From: Leishmania martiniquensis
Taxonomy: Eukaryota > Euglenozoa > Kinetoplastea > Trypanosomatida > Trypanosomatidae
Length of the DNA stretch: 64,000 nt
Direction of reading: 5' to 3'
NCBI RefSeq assembly: GCF_017916325.1
Contig: NC_090163.1
Coordinates: 248,501-312,500, forward strand
The notes beneath the pieces are model-generated. The model was not told the origin of the DNA, did no database searches, and saw nothing but the letters and a program-made list of their open reading frames with translations. Position numbers and translations under genes: made by a program. Position 1 is the first letter of the stretch. Every line of letters starts with the position of its first letter. Below, in pieces: positions 39,100 through 48,990 of this stretch.

Positions 39100-40989
39100 A
39101 TGGAGTCGATCCTGGCCTCTTTGGAGTGGGAGGGTGAGGCGCTGCCGCTACCTGGATCGCACAGCAAGCTTCCCGAGGACGGGGCCCCACCTTGGCAGTG
39201 TATCAGCGAGGTTGTTCCTGGTCTGTACCTCGCTTGTGCCTCGGAGATGGCCGATAAGACAAAGTGCGCCGAGATGGGAATATCTCTAGTGATTAGCATG
39301 TGCAGCGAAGATGATGTCACCAAGTACCGCGTCTTTGAGAAGGGCGAGAACGCAGAATGGGCGTTTTGCAGGCTTAATTCACAGGAAAACTTTCTCTGCG
39401 AGTTAAGCTGCTACGTGCGTGCTGCGGTGACTACATTAAAAGCGCAAAGAAAGGTGTTTGTTCTCAGTATTGCAGCAGAGGATACGCCTTCCTACAATAT
39501 TGATCATCATTTTTTAGAGTGTGCGGTGCTTATTGAAATTGTTCTGCGGTCGAGGAAAGGCTACGAGACGGTTGCCGAGGAGGATTATGCAACTGTTCCA
39601 GCAGTAGCAGTGCATTGCATGGTTGGCGTGAGCCGGTCGGCCTCCATTGTCGCTGCCTACGTCATGAAGAAGTATGGTGTGTCCCTCGGTGACGCATTGC
39701 GTTTAATCCGCTGCACGCGCCCGGTAATCCAGCCGAATCTAGGATTCCAGCGGCAACTCTCCATTTGGGAAACTCTCCGAAGCTATCGCATCGTTGACGA
39801 ATGGTCGGCTAAGGTACTTGCTCTGCAAGCAAGGACCAAGTCAAACCTTGTCGAGGTAGCGAGCACAATATTACCAACTATCGTACGAACAAACAAGTGT
39901 GAAAGTGAGCGCCGCTACTTCGGCTTGTTCATCAGAAATGCTGAGCCGACCGAAGCGGAGCTGCATGCTGTATACCGGGAGCTTCGCTCGGTTGTCGCGG
40001 CGGATGTCGACAGTGATGTTTATACAGATATTCCCAACTACTTCAGCTATGTTGCCGAGGTCGTGTGCAGCATCGATAGCGCCGTGCCAGCACTTCTGCA
40101 GTACGCCACGGACTTTTGCGACTCACCCGTCTGCAGCGACGCGTTCTATTACCGCTCAGTGAAAGACATGGCGCGGTCCGGTTTTGAAAAAGACACCGTG
40201 GACACTGTTCGCGGCTTTAGCTCTCTTTTTGAAGCCATCTACCTCAAGCACCTCTGCGTTCGCGACTCTAGCCACCCGTCGGCTTTGAGCCCGAGTGCGG
40301 GCAGCGCGGAGTTGCCATCAGGGTGCGCGCTTTCATTTCCTTTCTTGTTTCTTGTGGCGCCGTACGCAGAGGGGTTCGTGCAAGTTAACGAGTGGAACGC
40401 TTTGGCGGATGAATTCTCGATGACTGGCGACAGGCTAAGCGACACTGACCTTTGGCGGCTGAAAAGCAAGACGCTGCGCATGTTTCTTCAGTTCTTCTTC
40501 CAGTCTTCATGCGCTACAGAAGGATGTAGCGCGACACAGAGCTACACCAAGCTTGGCTATTTGCAAAACGATGCTGAGGTGGCGACGTTCAGGGCAGTGG
40601 AGTCGTATGTGAAGAGCGGGCGTGCTTCCGTCGCCTCGTTGGAGAGCGTCTCGGCGATCTCTCAGCCAGCGGAAGACCATGTCGCGTTTCTCCTTGTATG
40701 TAAAACTCTGAGCGGCATTCTGGCCTTTCGCCTCCTTTTGGAAGCCGCTGAGCAGTTCCTGTGGCAGACATACGGCCCGCGACTAGGAGATAGTGCGTCG
40801 CTGGCTGACGAGCTTCTGCCGCTACCTGTGATCTCTGCTGCGGTCACGTCACTGGAAAGCGCGTACACGGCGGTGCATTCCAAATCATGTAAGGCTGGCT
40901 ATTTCTTCAAAGGTGAGCTTTCAAGTCTTTTGGAGACTGGGGTCTTGAATCCTGCCGGTGTGGTGACGCTCTTTCAAGCCCAGTCGTAG
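39100..40989 (+). CDS. Dual-specificity protein phosphatase with long C-terminal extension (629 aa)
   Basis: The ATG at 39100 lies about 60 nt after the predicted acceptor. The N-terminal 225 residues form the phosphatase: VVPGLYLACASEMADK (38-53), ISLVISMCSE (61-70), a candidate general acid in AAEDTPSYNI (125-134), and the signature VHCMVGVSRSASIVAAYVM (171-189) with nucleophile C173 and R179. The following YGVSLGDALRLIRCTRPVIQPNLGFQRQL matches the end of DUSP domains. It removes phosphate from Tyr and Ser/Thr. Residues 226-629 form an unrecognised, mostly helical extension rich in Ala, Ser and Leu. It has no membrane segment. Ordinary DUSPs are 180-400 residues, so about 400 residues are family-specific. 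Confidence 0.92.
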   Translation: MESILASLEWEGEALPLPGSHSKLPEDGAPPWQCISEVVPGLYLACASEMADKTKCAEMGISLVISMCSEDDVTKYRVFEKGENAEWAFCRLNSQENFLCELSCYVRAAVTTLKAQRKVFVLSIAAEDTPSYNIDHHFLECAVLIEIVLRSRKGYETVAEEDYATVPAVAVHCMVGVSRSASIVAAYVMKKYGVSLGDALRLIRCTRPVIQPNLGFQRQLSIWETLRSYRIVDEWSAKVLALQARTKSNLVEVASTILPTIVRTNKCESERRYFGLFIRNAEPTEAELHAVYRELRSVVAADVDSDVYTDIPNYFSYVAEVVCSIDSAVPALLQYATDFCDSPVCSDAFYYRSVKDMARSGFEKDTVDTVRGFSSLFEAIYLKHLCVRDSSHPSALSPSAGSAELPSGCALSFPFLFLVAPYAEGFVQVNEWNALADEFSMTGDRLSDTDLWRLKSKTLRMFLQFFFQSSCATEGCSATQSYTKLGYLQNDAEVATFRAVESYVKSGRASVASLESVSAISQPAEDHVAFLLVCKTLSGILAFRLLLEAAEQFLWQTYGPRLGDSASLADELLPLPVISAAVTSLESAYTAVHSKSCKAGYFFKGELSSLLETGVLNPAGVVTLFQAQS

Positions 40990-41641
40990 TCAGGTCTCCT
41001 CTCATGATTGCTTTGCATGTGCTTCTCCAGTGCATGTCGAGCTTGCCACTCGTTGTGTCGCGGCTCTCTCGCTGAGTGGGAGAAAGATGATTCCTGCTCG
41101 ACTGCCGACATCGATCCCTGCTCTCTAAATGGCTATCCGAAAAATAAGAAGCAGCAGCATGACGGCGTGTGCAAGCGTTCACAGCTGTAGGCTGCTCGAC
41201 ACTCCCTCCTCACCTCATGGAGCGATTCTAGTCTAGCGGTGCCGCCAAGGAAAAGAGCAACGCAAAGGTGCAAAGGGCTTCCGGGTCAGACCACGGGACG
41301 CGCAAAAGAGCAGCTTAGGCGTCTGGTACAGCCGATGCGTGTGCACCTTCCCCCTTCCATCGAGGACAGAACTGTTGCCCATTTGATTCATGTCTCCGCT
41401 TCCTCACTTCATCCTTTCTTCTCCCTCTCATTGCTTACCTTGTGTGGCGCGCAAACATATCGGGCGATCGACTAACGTTGCAGAGGGGATATCCACGCAC
41501 GTGAATACTCTTTTGCTGCCTTTTCACGGTTTGCCCTGATCGCGAGCCTGCCTGGCGAAGTGAGGAGACGAAGAAGGCAGCGCCCAACAACGTGCGTACG
41601 CAACAGGAACCGCTTCGGCTTCTGAGCAGTACTAGATACGA
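40990..41641. other. Intergenic region, no gene seen
   Basis: Contains a pyrimidine-rich stretch at about 41388-41445 that could serve splicing or polyadenylation. Short frames have no protein character. Confidence 0.65.
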
Positions 41642-42103
41642 ATGCCGGAGTTTAATGCGATATGCTCGACATTTTTTCGCAAGTACTTCGACATTTTTGA
41701 CCGAGACAAGATTGGGCGTGTGCGAAATGACGACCTCGCCACGTTGATCCGCGCCTGCGGGGCTACCCCCTTAGAGGCCAACATCGAGGATCTTAAAGCC
41801 ATCGCAGACCCAAGTCGCCGTGGCAGCTTCAGCTTTGACGATTTCTGCGCGGCACTGAAGAGGGCCTTTTCGGAATCGGTCTCTGCACAGGATGTTCGCA
41901 ATGCATTTCGTAGCTTTGACCCCGACAAGCGCGGCTTCATCAGCCCGCATGAACTCCGCTACTTTCTCACCACCATGGGCGATGTCCTCACCACCGAGGA
42001 GATGAATGAATTAGTGGAAGAGATGCGCTCCGAGATGGACATGGAAGGCAACCTTCTCTTGGCCGACAGCATCTACAAAATGACTCCGGAAATGTACCGC
42101 TGA
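41642..42103 (+). CDS. EF-hand protein, calmodulin/centrin-like (153 aa)
   Basis: The ATG is at 41642, and the length is that of a four-hand calmodulin-type protein. Loops are seen at about 20-31 (DRDKIGRVRNDD), about 56-67 (DPSRRGSFSFDD) and about 92-103 (DPDKRGFISPHE). The third has the best fit, with D, D, G and the final E; the first two end in Asp and have basic residues inside, so calcium binding is doubtful. The fourth loop (MDMEGNLLLADSIYK) has lost most ligands. The pattern suggests a structural light-chain-like protein, such as an axonemal or myosin-associated subunit, more than a calcium sensor. The exact subfamily is not resolved. Confidence 0.85.
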   Translation: MPEFNAICSTFFRKYFDIFDRDKIGRVRNDDLATLIRACGATPLEANIEDLKAIADPSRRGSFSFDDFCAALKRAFSESVSAQDVRNAFRSFDPDKRGFISPHELRYFLTTMGDVLTTEEMNELVEEMRSEMDMEGNLLLADSIYKMTPEMYR

Positions 42104-43078
42104 TTTTCTTCCCGGTGCTCACACAGAGCAGGAGCGTAGCGCTACACCTCCTGCAGCGTTACTACAGCTACCCTATCTCTCCCTACACATTTAAGCGAAG
42201 TGGTGAGATGAGGCTGGCACGCATTTTACCTTTTTTTCTTTCTTGCTTCGTGCTGGCGATGTACAGAGCGATTTCTCATCTCCTGAAGGCGAAAAATGAA
42301 ACAGTAGCGAACGAGAAACATATCGACACTATCAGGTTTGCACAAGAAGCAGAGGCTCCCTGGCTCTATGCCACCCCTCAGGGCTCAGCCTCGCCGAGAG
42401 GCCTGGCGCTGCAGTATGGGACCCGGGCCACGCGTGCGCCAGGAGCGCGGAGGCCGCACCTACTTGCCCAGCCTTACCCCCTCCTCCCCCCTTCTCGCTT
42501 CCTCATTCAACTTTACGCACAGGGTGCGTGCGTGAGCAGCGAGAAGGCGGGTGGTGAGGGACACTCTCGCCAGCACGAACGCTAGTCGCTCAAGTGAGGG
42601 GATGGGTTATGTTTTCTTTCGATTCCGAGAGCGTTCCTCTCGTGTTTTTATGGCTAACCAGATCAAGCGCCCTTTGACGCCATGGTGCTAAGACCACGCA
42701 TACTTTTCTAATTCAAGCAACCACTTTCGTCGCGCTCGCGCGTTTCTTTTCTGGTCTCTCCATCCTGGCTTTCTCGCTCTGCCCCCTTTGGCGCGTGCCG
42801 GTCGTCTATTCCACTCTTCTCTGTTTCAGGCCGCCTGCCTGCATTGATTTCACGGAGAAGGGGAAACAACAGCATCTCCGGAAACAAAGGAGCGCAGCTG
42901 CATTGGGTGGTGGAGCTCTTCTGCTGCTTTTTGTCACCTACTCGCACATCCGCGAGTTGCTCAAGGCATTTCAGCTTGCTGTCCCACGGCACGTGGCGGC
43001 CCGGATAGACTGCCAAGCGCAGCGAAAAACGCCATTTATTTAATCTGCGTTTTCAATCTTGTCCACACGCGCATCGAC
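42104..43078. other. Intergenic region with possible SIDER-like block
   Basis: No gene is seen. A GC-rich block at 42340-42600 is listed separately. Otherwise it contains pyrimidine-rich sequence near 42480-42520 and 42740-42830, the latter upstream of RPB8. Confidence 0.6.
42340..42600 (+). mobile_element. Possible SIDER-type retroposon fragment
   Basis: A GC-rich block (ccacccctcagggctcagcc, then tatgggacccgggccacgcg) with no simple repeats lies in the 3' UTR of the EF-hand gene. That composition and location are usual for Leishmania SIDER2. Neither a hallmark signature nor target-site duplications could be confirmed by eye. Confidence 0.35.
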
Positions 43079-43528
43079 ATGAGTGCCAACACCGTCATTC
43101 TCGAGGACACCTTCACGGTGAACGGTGTCAACACCGAAGGTACAGTATACCTTCGAGTCTCGCGTATTCGCTGCGTCAATCAGGACGGCTCCCTCACCAT
43201 CACGACAGACATCAACTCCGAAGAGTTCCCTGTTGCTACGAACGATCGTCTGACGATCGTGCTGGCCAACTCGCTTGAGCTTGGGGGCAAGACGGGCAGC
43301 AAGTACTACGACCACAGCGTTTACCACCGCGAAACGCGGCTGAACGACTGCGACTACGCCATGCACGGTCGCGTCTACGGACACGAGGTGGTCGAGAGCG
43401 GCTTAGAGGTGAATGTGCACATCAGCTGTGGTGGCCTGCTAGCTAACATTGTCGGCAAGCCGCAGGGGCTGCGAGATGTGCACTACAACAGCGATGTGTA
43501 CATTCTCATCAAGCGTGTCAAGAACTAG
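43079..43528 (+). CDS. RNA polymerase subunit RPB8 (RPABC3, 149 aa)
   Basis: This is the OB-fold subunit shared by RNA polymerases I, II and III. The ATG at 43079 gives MSANTVILEDTFTVNGVNTEG, followed by the typical FxxxxVxxxxKxFxxVxRIxxxS-like strand, here YLRVSRIRCVNQDGSLTITTDI. Later family blocks are DRLTIVLANSL (57-67), RLNDCDYAMHGRVYGHE (87-103), and the end SCGGLLANIVGKPQGLRDVHY and VYILIKRVKN. Length is nearly the same as human RPB8 (150). Trypanosomatids keep isoforms of some shared subunits, but this one matches the plain RPB8 pattern. Confidence 0.95.
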   Translation: MSANTVILEDTFTVNGVNTEGTVYLRVSRIRCVNQDGSLTITTDINSEEFPVATNDRLTIVLANSLELGGKTGSKYYDHSVYHRETRLNDCDYAMHGRVYGHEVVESGLEVNVHISCGGLLANIVGKPQGLRDVHYNSDVYILIKRVKN

Positions 43529-44332
43529 CGGGCTAAAAAAAGAACAGCCACCAGACGCATATGAGCTGCAGCGCTGCCATTGGTGTGCGCATACGAAGGC
43601 TTCACCATTTACTCACGTCTGGGGCACTTTTGCGCACGTATGAGGGTTTGATTGTGTTTGGTATCGGTGTTATCGTGAGACGCTCATTTGATTTTTCGAC
43701 GTAAAAAAGACCTTAAATTGGCCGTGGAACACTTCGGCAACTGCCAAAAAAGAAAAGACACTCAGCGATGCCCCCCCCTCGAAGGACACAGCGCTCTAGG
43801 TTTTTTTGCGTTGTGTATGGAGCCGCGGGCCTGGGTCATTTGGTGTTGCGAAGCTGTCACACGTGTTCACCTCCAGTGGTGATCCACGTACTGGGCATCA
43901 CGTAAAACACAGCATACCGCAGGCACGCACCCGTGGGTACGGCGGTTTTGCCCCTTCATCCCGCGGTCACCTGTCCCTCTTCTGCAGATGAGCGCAGGTG
44001 GTTGTGGTGGGTGGGTGAGGGGAAAAGGGTACTTACAGGCGACCTCCCGTACATCATTCTCTTCAACTGCCCTGCGCTTTTTAAAAATGCCCTCTGTGTG
44101 GCGCGCTTCCTCACACACGCGCTGACCTCGGCACACGCCTTTGTTACCCTCCTCCTATGCTGACCTTCCCTCTACACTGTCTTGCCTCTTCAGCCTGTTG
44201 TCCTGGCCGACGGAGGTGGTCCTCCTTCGCACTCCACCACCACAGGCAAAGACCACAGCGCGCAAAAAGACGGCGGCTGCTCATTCTGCGTCGGTCTTTC
44301 ACTCTACACGACGACAAAGAGTGGCTGCGCAA
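43529..44332. other. Intergenic region with splice acceptor
   Basis: No gene is seen. A pyrimidine tract at 44164-44190 leads to the AG at 44193. The reading frame of the next gene is open back to 44141 but has no ATG before 44333. Confidence 0.7.
44193..44193 (+). promoter_or_regulatory. Predicted trans-splice acceptor
   Basis: The tract cttccctctacactgtcttg continues to cctcttcag, with AG at 44192-44193. The 5' UTR would be about 140 nt to the ATG at 44333. Confidence 0.6.
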
Positions 44333-45835
44333 ATGCGGTCGTCGTGTGTCGCCGGTGCGCTGCGGGGCGCAGTCGTTGCGCACCACTCATCGTCGCCGAC
44401 ATGCGCCGCAGCGCGCCTCTACACATCCAACTTTGGTAAGGCTAACGCAGACGCTGAGCCAACGGACGCTGAGCAAACCTCTGATAACTCGGATGAGCAG
44501 TCCAGGTGGCCGTCATCGTACGCCCTGTCGCAGCCACCGCAGCGATACCGGCGGCGCTCCTCTGATCCGCAAACACTACGGGAAAGGGCCGACTTTCGGC
44601 GAGACCACAAGTATGCAAAGCACCGCCCTCTCCCAGACGTTCCGTGGCGAGAGCTCAAGACGAAAACGTATCTGGACGACGCGGAGCGCCTATATGGCCG
44701 CAAAGAGACTTGGCACACGGTGAAGGATGCCGCTCTTCGAGAAAAACTGGTTGCCATTCTGCAAGATTATCTGCGTGACACCCTTGCGGCGGCGCGACTG
44801 GAGGCCAGGGATGCCCGCAAGTACGCCTTTCTGTGCTCCACCGCAGCGAAGCACTACCGCGCTCACGTCTCTTCCGGAGCCTTTGGACTGCGAGAGGGCT
44901 TGCAAGAGTGGGCGCGGGGCGTCGTTGCCGGGCGTGCCCCATTTTCCAGCGCCGCCAAATTATCTACCTCGTCATCGACCTCTTCTGATGCGGGCGATGA
45001 CGACGCAGGTGCGGAGGGAACAACGCAAGGAACTGGCGACTCTTTGGCGCCGTCGCATGCAGCCTCGGTCGACAAGCACAACGGCAACTCTGCTGCTTTG
45101 TCTCCATCACAAGAGGACCTCAAAGCTGCCCAATTCCGTGAGGAGCGCCGTCTTCGCGGCGCCGAGGCGAGCCTGATACACACCGTTGCCATGGAAAACC
45201 TGCCTGACGCTGACCTTCGACATTCGCCTCACTCTGCGTTCCCGTTTCTCCGACAGCGTGCGGTAGAGAACAAGGCTACCCTGGACCCGTCCTTGGTCGA
45301 CTGGACGGCCAAGTACTTCTCTGAGGATGATGCTAGCACGTTCGCAGAGCCGCCACGGCTTCGCGCAGGGATGGTAGAGGACGAGGAAGAAAGTGCGCCT
45401 GATTTGGAAGCAGCTAGAGACAGCCATCAGGGGGGAGGCGCTTCGTCTTCTGGGGCATGCAATGCCGCCAAGGGTCGTCAATCGACCGGCTTCGCGCCGC
45501 TGTCACCTTCGACTCACCGCCCTGTTTCTATACACGCACGTCACCGTCTGCAGCGCCCGTTGCGCGACCACGAGAACCGCCATCGTGCTACCTTCGATGC
45601 GGAAGGCATCTACTACAAGGTTCGCCGGCAGAGTGAGGTGGAGGAGCGCGCGCCGAAGCCGCAGGAGGTGAAGGCATCCGACCTGGAGGCGCCCGGCAGA
45701 CGGCCAGACGTGGTGAAGGTGCCATGGAGTGTGGCAGCCAAAGCGAAGGCACAGAGCTACTCGAGCGATACGCTGCGGGCGAAGGAGCGGCTGATTCGAC
45801 TCACCCGTGGTGAGGATCCCGATACGATACCATAG
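44333..45835 (+). CDS. Probable mitochondrial protein, conserved hypothetical (500 aa)
   Basis: The ATG at 44333 opens with MRSSCVAGALRGAVVAHH, then SSSPTCAAARLYTSNFGK, a basic, acid-free stretch that looks like a mitochondrial presequence. Residues about 75-190 are the conserved-looking core: FRRDHKYAKHRPLPDVPWRE, then YLDDAERLYGRKETWHTVKD and LREKLVAILQDYLRDTLAAAR. A Ser/Asp/Gly-rich low-complexity region (about 205-260) follows, then another helical part and a basic C-terminal third (HARHRLQRPLRDHENRHRATF, KVPWSVAAKAKAQSY). No enzyme motif is seen. Kinetoplastid mitoribosomal or RNA-processing proteins often look like this; that is inference. It lies between RPB8 and RBP16. Confidence 0.8.
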   Translation: MRSSCVAGALRGAVVAHHSSSPTCAAARLYTSNFGKANADAEPTDAEQTSDNSDEQSRWPSSYALSQPPQRYRRRSSDPQTLRERADFRRDHKYAKHRPLPDVPWRELKTKTYLDDAERLYGRKETWHTVKDAALREKLVAILQDYLRDTLAAARLEARDARKYAFLCSTAAKHYRAHVSSGAFGLREGLQEWARGVVAGRAPFSSAAKLSTSSSTSSDAGDDDAGAEGTTQGTGDSLAPSHAASVDKHNGNSAALSPSQEDLKAAQFREERRLRGAEASLIHTVAMENLPDADLRHSPHSAFPFLRQRAVENKATLDPSLVDWTAKYFSEDDASTFAEPPRLRAGMVEDEEESAPDLEAARDSHQGGGASSSGACNAAKGRQSTGFAPLSPSTHRPVSIHARHRLQRPLRDHENRHRATFDAEGIYYKVRRQSEVEERAPKPQEVKASDLEAPGRRPDVVKVPWSVAAKAKAQSYSSDTLRAKERLIRLTRGEDPDTIP

Positions 45836-46862
45836 GACCGAGCCAGCGAGACCAGAGGAGCGGAAGGGAAAAGGAATTGGGTGGGGATTGGCGCCGCCTT
45901 CCTTTTCATGCCGTCATCTCCCCCCTTCTCCCACCAAGTGGCTCCCTCCCCCTTCCACAGTGCCTGACCCTCTCATGAGCAGAAAGGGGAAACGTACCCA
46001 CACTGCATTGTGCGTATACCGAATGCATCGAACTCCGGTGAAAAAAAAAAGAACAGCAAAGGCGTCTGCCCGCATGCAAGGGCGCTGTGCTCGTTCGCTC
46101 CTTCTCCTTGCTGCTGGAGGCTGACACGATTGGGGCGCTTGCGTTTTGTGCGGTATCAGCAGAGCGGGAGAGAGACAGCAGGTATGCAAGAGGGGGGGCA
46201 ATTTTTTTTTTTCGCAGGAGTCGTACATGTTTGCAGTCACACAAGTGTAACACGAGAGCCAACAAACAAAGGAAAGCCTTCGGGGGCGTAGAAGAGAAAA
46301 AAGAAGCACGTGCGTGTGTGCGTTTCGGTGAGTGGGTGGACGGTGGAGGACGAGGCTAAAGTGAATGGGTCAGACATCGATTTCACATTCAGTCGTATAT
46401 CGGAGGACGCACGACAGGCCGCTCACCTCCCTGCAGCACAGAAGTCGCACCTGCGTGAGTCAGCGACGTGCAACCCCCCCTCCCCTCCACGCCTCCCATG
46501 GACCGTGGTACCCCTGAAAACAGCGTTTGTCATTTTATCCTCCACAGCAACGAGACCCTTGAAGACCCCTTACAAACGTGAGGTGTAATGCTTGCCTCCA
46601 CCTACGCTGACGTGCACGGTGCCGAGGGCTCCTCTGACCTACGTGACCATACCTGCTTCCTTCTGATGGTTGCTTCTCGTGCTGTCTCAAAGACCGTTAC
46701 TCCGTGAAATGTAGCATCACATCGACATCGTTTTCCTTGGTTCTTCACCGACAAAGGCGACGCCTCGCCGAGGGCTGGCTGAGGAAACAGAGACTCGGGA
46801 AAAGGGACGCTCCGGGGGAAGAATAGCGTTGTGGTGCTGGGCCGCATGCAAAGTGCTGCATC
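45836..46862. other. Intergenic region, no gene seen
   Basis: The 3' UTR and spacer include an A-run near 46044 and T10-type runs near 46202. Nothing protein-like is seen on the transcribed strand before 46863. Confidence 0.65.
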
Positions 46863-47648
46863 ATGCTTTCTCGGACGAGGCCTCTTCATGCGCCTTGTGC
46901 AAGCCTTCTACGGTACAAGGGTGAGGTGGTGCACTTTTCTTCCGATGCGCAGACTGGGCTGGTTCGCCTCGTGGCACGTCTTTGCGGCAACACTGCCGGC
47001 GCCTCGAGTAGCATCGGTGCTGCTGCGATACGAGACGAAGAGCTCGGGCCTCCGTGCCGATCAGCCCGCGCCGCGTACTGTGTGCCGTTCTCTTCCAAGC
47101 AGGTGTTTGCTTCCGCGGCTCCTCTGAGTGCGGATGCGGCGCTGGAGCAAGACGCCTCGGGAAGCACAGCGACGTGCATTTTTCCATGCTATATCTCGTG
47201 TGGCTGTCCGGCAGTTGTGCACGTGTCGCCTAGATATCATGACTCGAGCCCCTCCGCGGACGAGGCCGCGTCTGTGAGTTGCGCACCACCTTCGCTGCGG
47301 GTACGATGCCTGTACGTGTACAATCCTCCCGGCAGCAAGGACAGCACCCACGGTACCCGAAGGACTACTTACTATGCACGCCTACCAGATGCCAGTTTTC
47401 ACTGCTGGCAGGAACACAACCAAGCCGTCAACGACGTCTTAGACGCTGTCAAGGGGCGGCCTACCTCATCCTTTGGAGGGCGCGTAATGGGACTGTCCAG
47501 CCTTGACATCGAGGTATTAGAGCTACTGAACCTGACCACGACTCTCGGCTGCGCCTCCGGCGGCTGTGGCACCACTTCTGCGGGCTGGACTCGCAACACG
47601 TCTAGTGAAGGAACGCCGGGAGGGGTGCTTCCGGTTCCGACCCTGTGA
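46863..47648 (+). CDS. Hypothetical protein (261 aa)
   Basis: The ATG at 46863 gives MLSRTRPLHAPCASLLRY, a basic start that could be a mitochondrial presequence. Directly after it, KGEVVHFSSDAQTGLVRLVA (19-38) loosely resembles the first two strands of a cold-shock domain, but the aromatic RNP motifs are not present and I do not rely on this. Residues about 145-205 look folded (RVRCLYVYNPPGS, TYYARLPDASFHCWQEHNQAV). Two hydrophobic patches (DIEVLELLNLTTTLG) follow, with a Gly/Thr/Ser-rich tail. Cysteines are numerous. Composition and codon use are in line with a coding gene, and it is the right way round in the unit. Function unknown. Confidence 0.6.
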   Translation: MLSRTRPLHAPCASLLRYKGEVVHFSSDAQTGLVRLVARLCGNTAGASSSIGAAAIRDEELGPPCRSARAAYCVPFSSKQVFASAAPLSADAALEQDASGSTATCIFPCYISCGCPAVVHVSPRYHDSSPSADEAASVSCAPPSLRVRCLYVYNPPGSKDSTHGTRRTTYYARLPDASFHCWQEHNQAVNDVLDAVKGRPTSSFGGRVMGLSSLDIEVLELLNLTTTLGCASGGCGTTSAGWTRNTSSEGTPGGVLPVPTL

Positions 47649-48849
47649 ACCCCCATGTCGTTTATGCGCGCGTCTGCATCGAAAGGGCGAGACGAGCATA
47701 GAAGAAGAAATCGAACAAAATGGAAGAAAAAGAGGACAGAGGGAGGGAGGGGGGAGGGGAGGCACCGACGCCGCGGTCAGAAATGGTGCACGACTGCATC
47801 TTCGTTAGAGCATTTGTTTTGCGTTACCTCTTCATGCAGAGTTGCTCTCTCGCTTTTTTTCTTGGTGAGCGCCCATCTCCAGACTTCTCCGCTCTATCGG
47901 TCCATCCCCCCCCTTCTCTTCAGTTGTGCGGGCATGTTTCATATTTTTTTGCTCCTGCTATTCCTGCTGCTCCTGTGTCTCTGCGCAGCGAATGAATTTG
48001 ACAGAGCTAAAAAAAAACTGCAAAAAATGGAAGTGGCAGCGACGTTTCAAGGAAATTCAACCATCTACTACCCATAGTGAGGGGTAGGGAGGAATAAAGA
48101 GGGGAAGGCGGCAGACGGGGCCACTGCTGCGCACTTGGGTGAGTCTGCCTCCCCTTCCCATCTGTTCGACTCTGTCCCTCTCTATTCCTTTGACTCCTTG
48201 CGAAATGCGCGATGGGCGTGCAGCGTGGGGCACTGCGAGAGTGCTGGGGTGGGGGGGGCGGCGGCACAGAGAGGCAGGGCGAGGGGGATGGGATCTGCTT
48301 GAGTGGATGCAAGGATATGTATAAGATGATGGAAGAGAAGGGCGGGAGGTTTGTGACTTAGGTGGTGGTGAGGGAGGAAGAGGAAAGGGTGGGGAGCGGG
48401 CGTGCAGCGCGAGAATGCTGTGAACAGTGGAGGCCTTTTTTTTCACCTCTGACTCCTTTTCCCATCTCTTCCTGCTCGCTCGTTCTCACGCAACTCCGTG
48501 CTGCCTCTCCTCTGCGTGCACTTGAGTGTATCCAACCTCCCTCCGTTTTCCCCACGTGGGCTGCGCACTCACTACGTGTCTGCGTCCCTCGCTCATCTGT
48601 CTTGCAATTCCTCTGTTTTTTTCGCTGCCTGGCTTCTTTTTCTTTCGTCCTCTCCTGCGCGCGCACGACGCCCAACGATGCCGTCGCCCCACCACCACGC
48701 TGCGCACTCTCTACCCGTCTGCGATGCTTACCTGACGCACACGCAACGCTCACTGCATCGTACTGTCACCATAGCATCGCCCCTCTTGTTGGGTATTTTT
48801 TTGTCTTCGGGTTTCCTCCTCTTCTCGTCGCTCACCACGCTTCCCTAAA

Positions 48850-48850
48850 G
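48850..48850 (+). promoter_or_regulatory. Predicted trans-splice acceptor, upstream site of RBP16
   Basis: The tract tttcctcctcttctcgtcgc runs on to cttccctaaag, with AG at 48849-48850. The mRNA would have a 5' UTR of about 140 nt and start at the first ATG, 48991. Confidence 0.5.
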
Positions 48851-48984
48851 GTGCTCACCTCCCAAGTGAAACAGAGAAACAACCGCTACGGAGTCACTTA
48901 CATCACAGCCCTTCTCCATCTCACTCTCTCATCCTCTCTCTCTTTCGAATTTCCTCGACTGATTTCGTTCCCTCGGCCATCTGA

Positions 48985-48985
48985 G
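48985..48985 (+). promoter_or_regulatory. Predicted trans-splice acceptor, downstream site of RBP16
   Basis: A second long pyrimidine tract (48906-48980) has its first AG at 48984-48985, only 5 nt before the ATG at 48991. Use of this site would leave almost no leader before the first ATG. Confidence 0.4.
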
Positions 48986-48990
48986 CAGTC

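Larger units (their letters stand above)
47649..48990. other. Intergenic region and RBP16 leader
   Basis: No gene is seen. It contains G-rich stretches near 48247-48261, pyrimidine tracts at 48430-48530 and 48790-48846, and two candidate acceptors for RBP16 (48850 and 48985). Confidence 0.65.
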
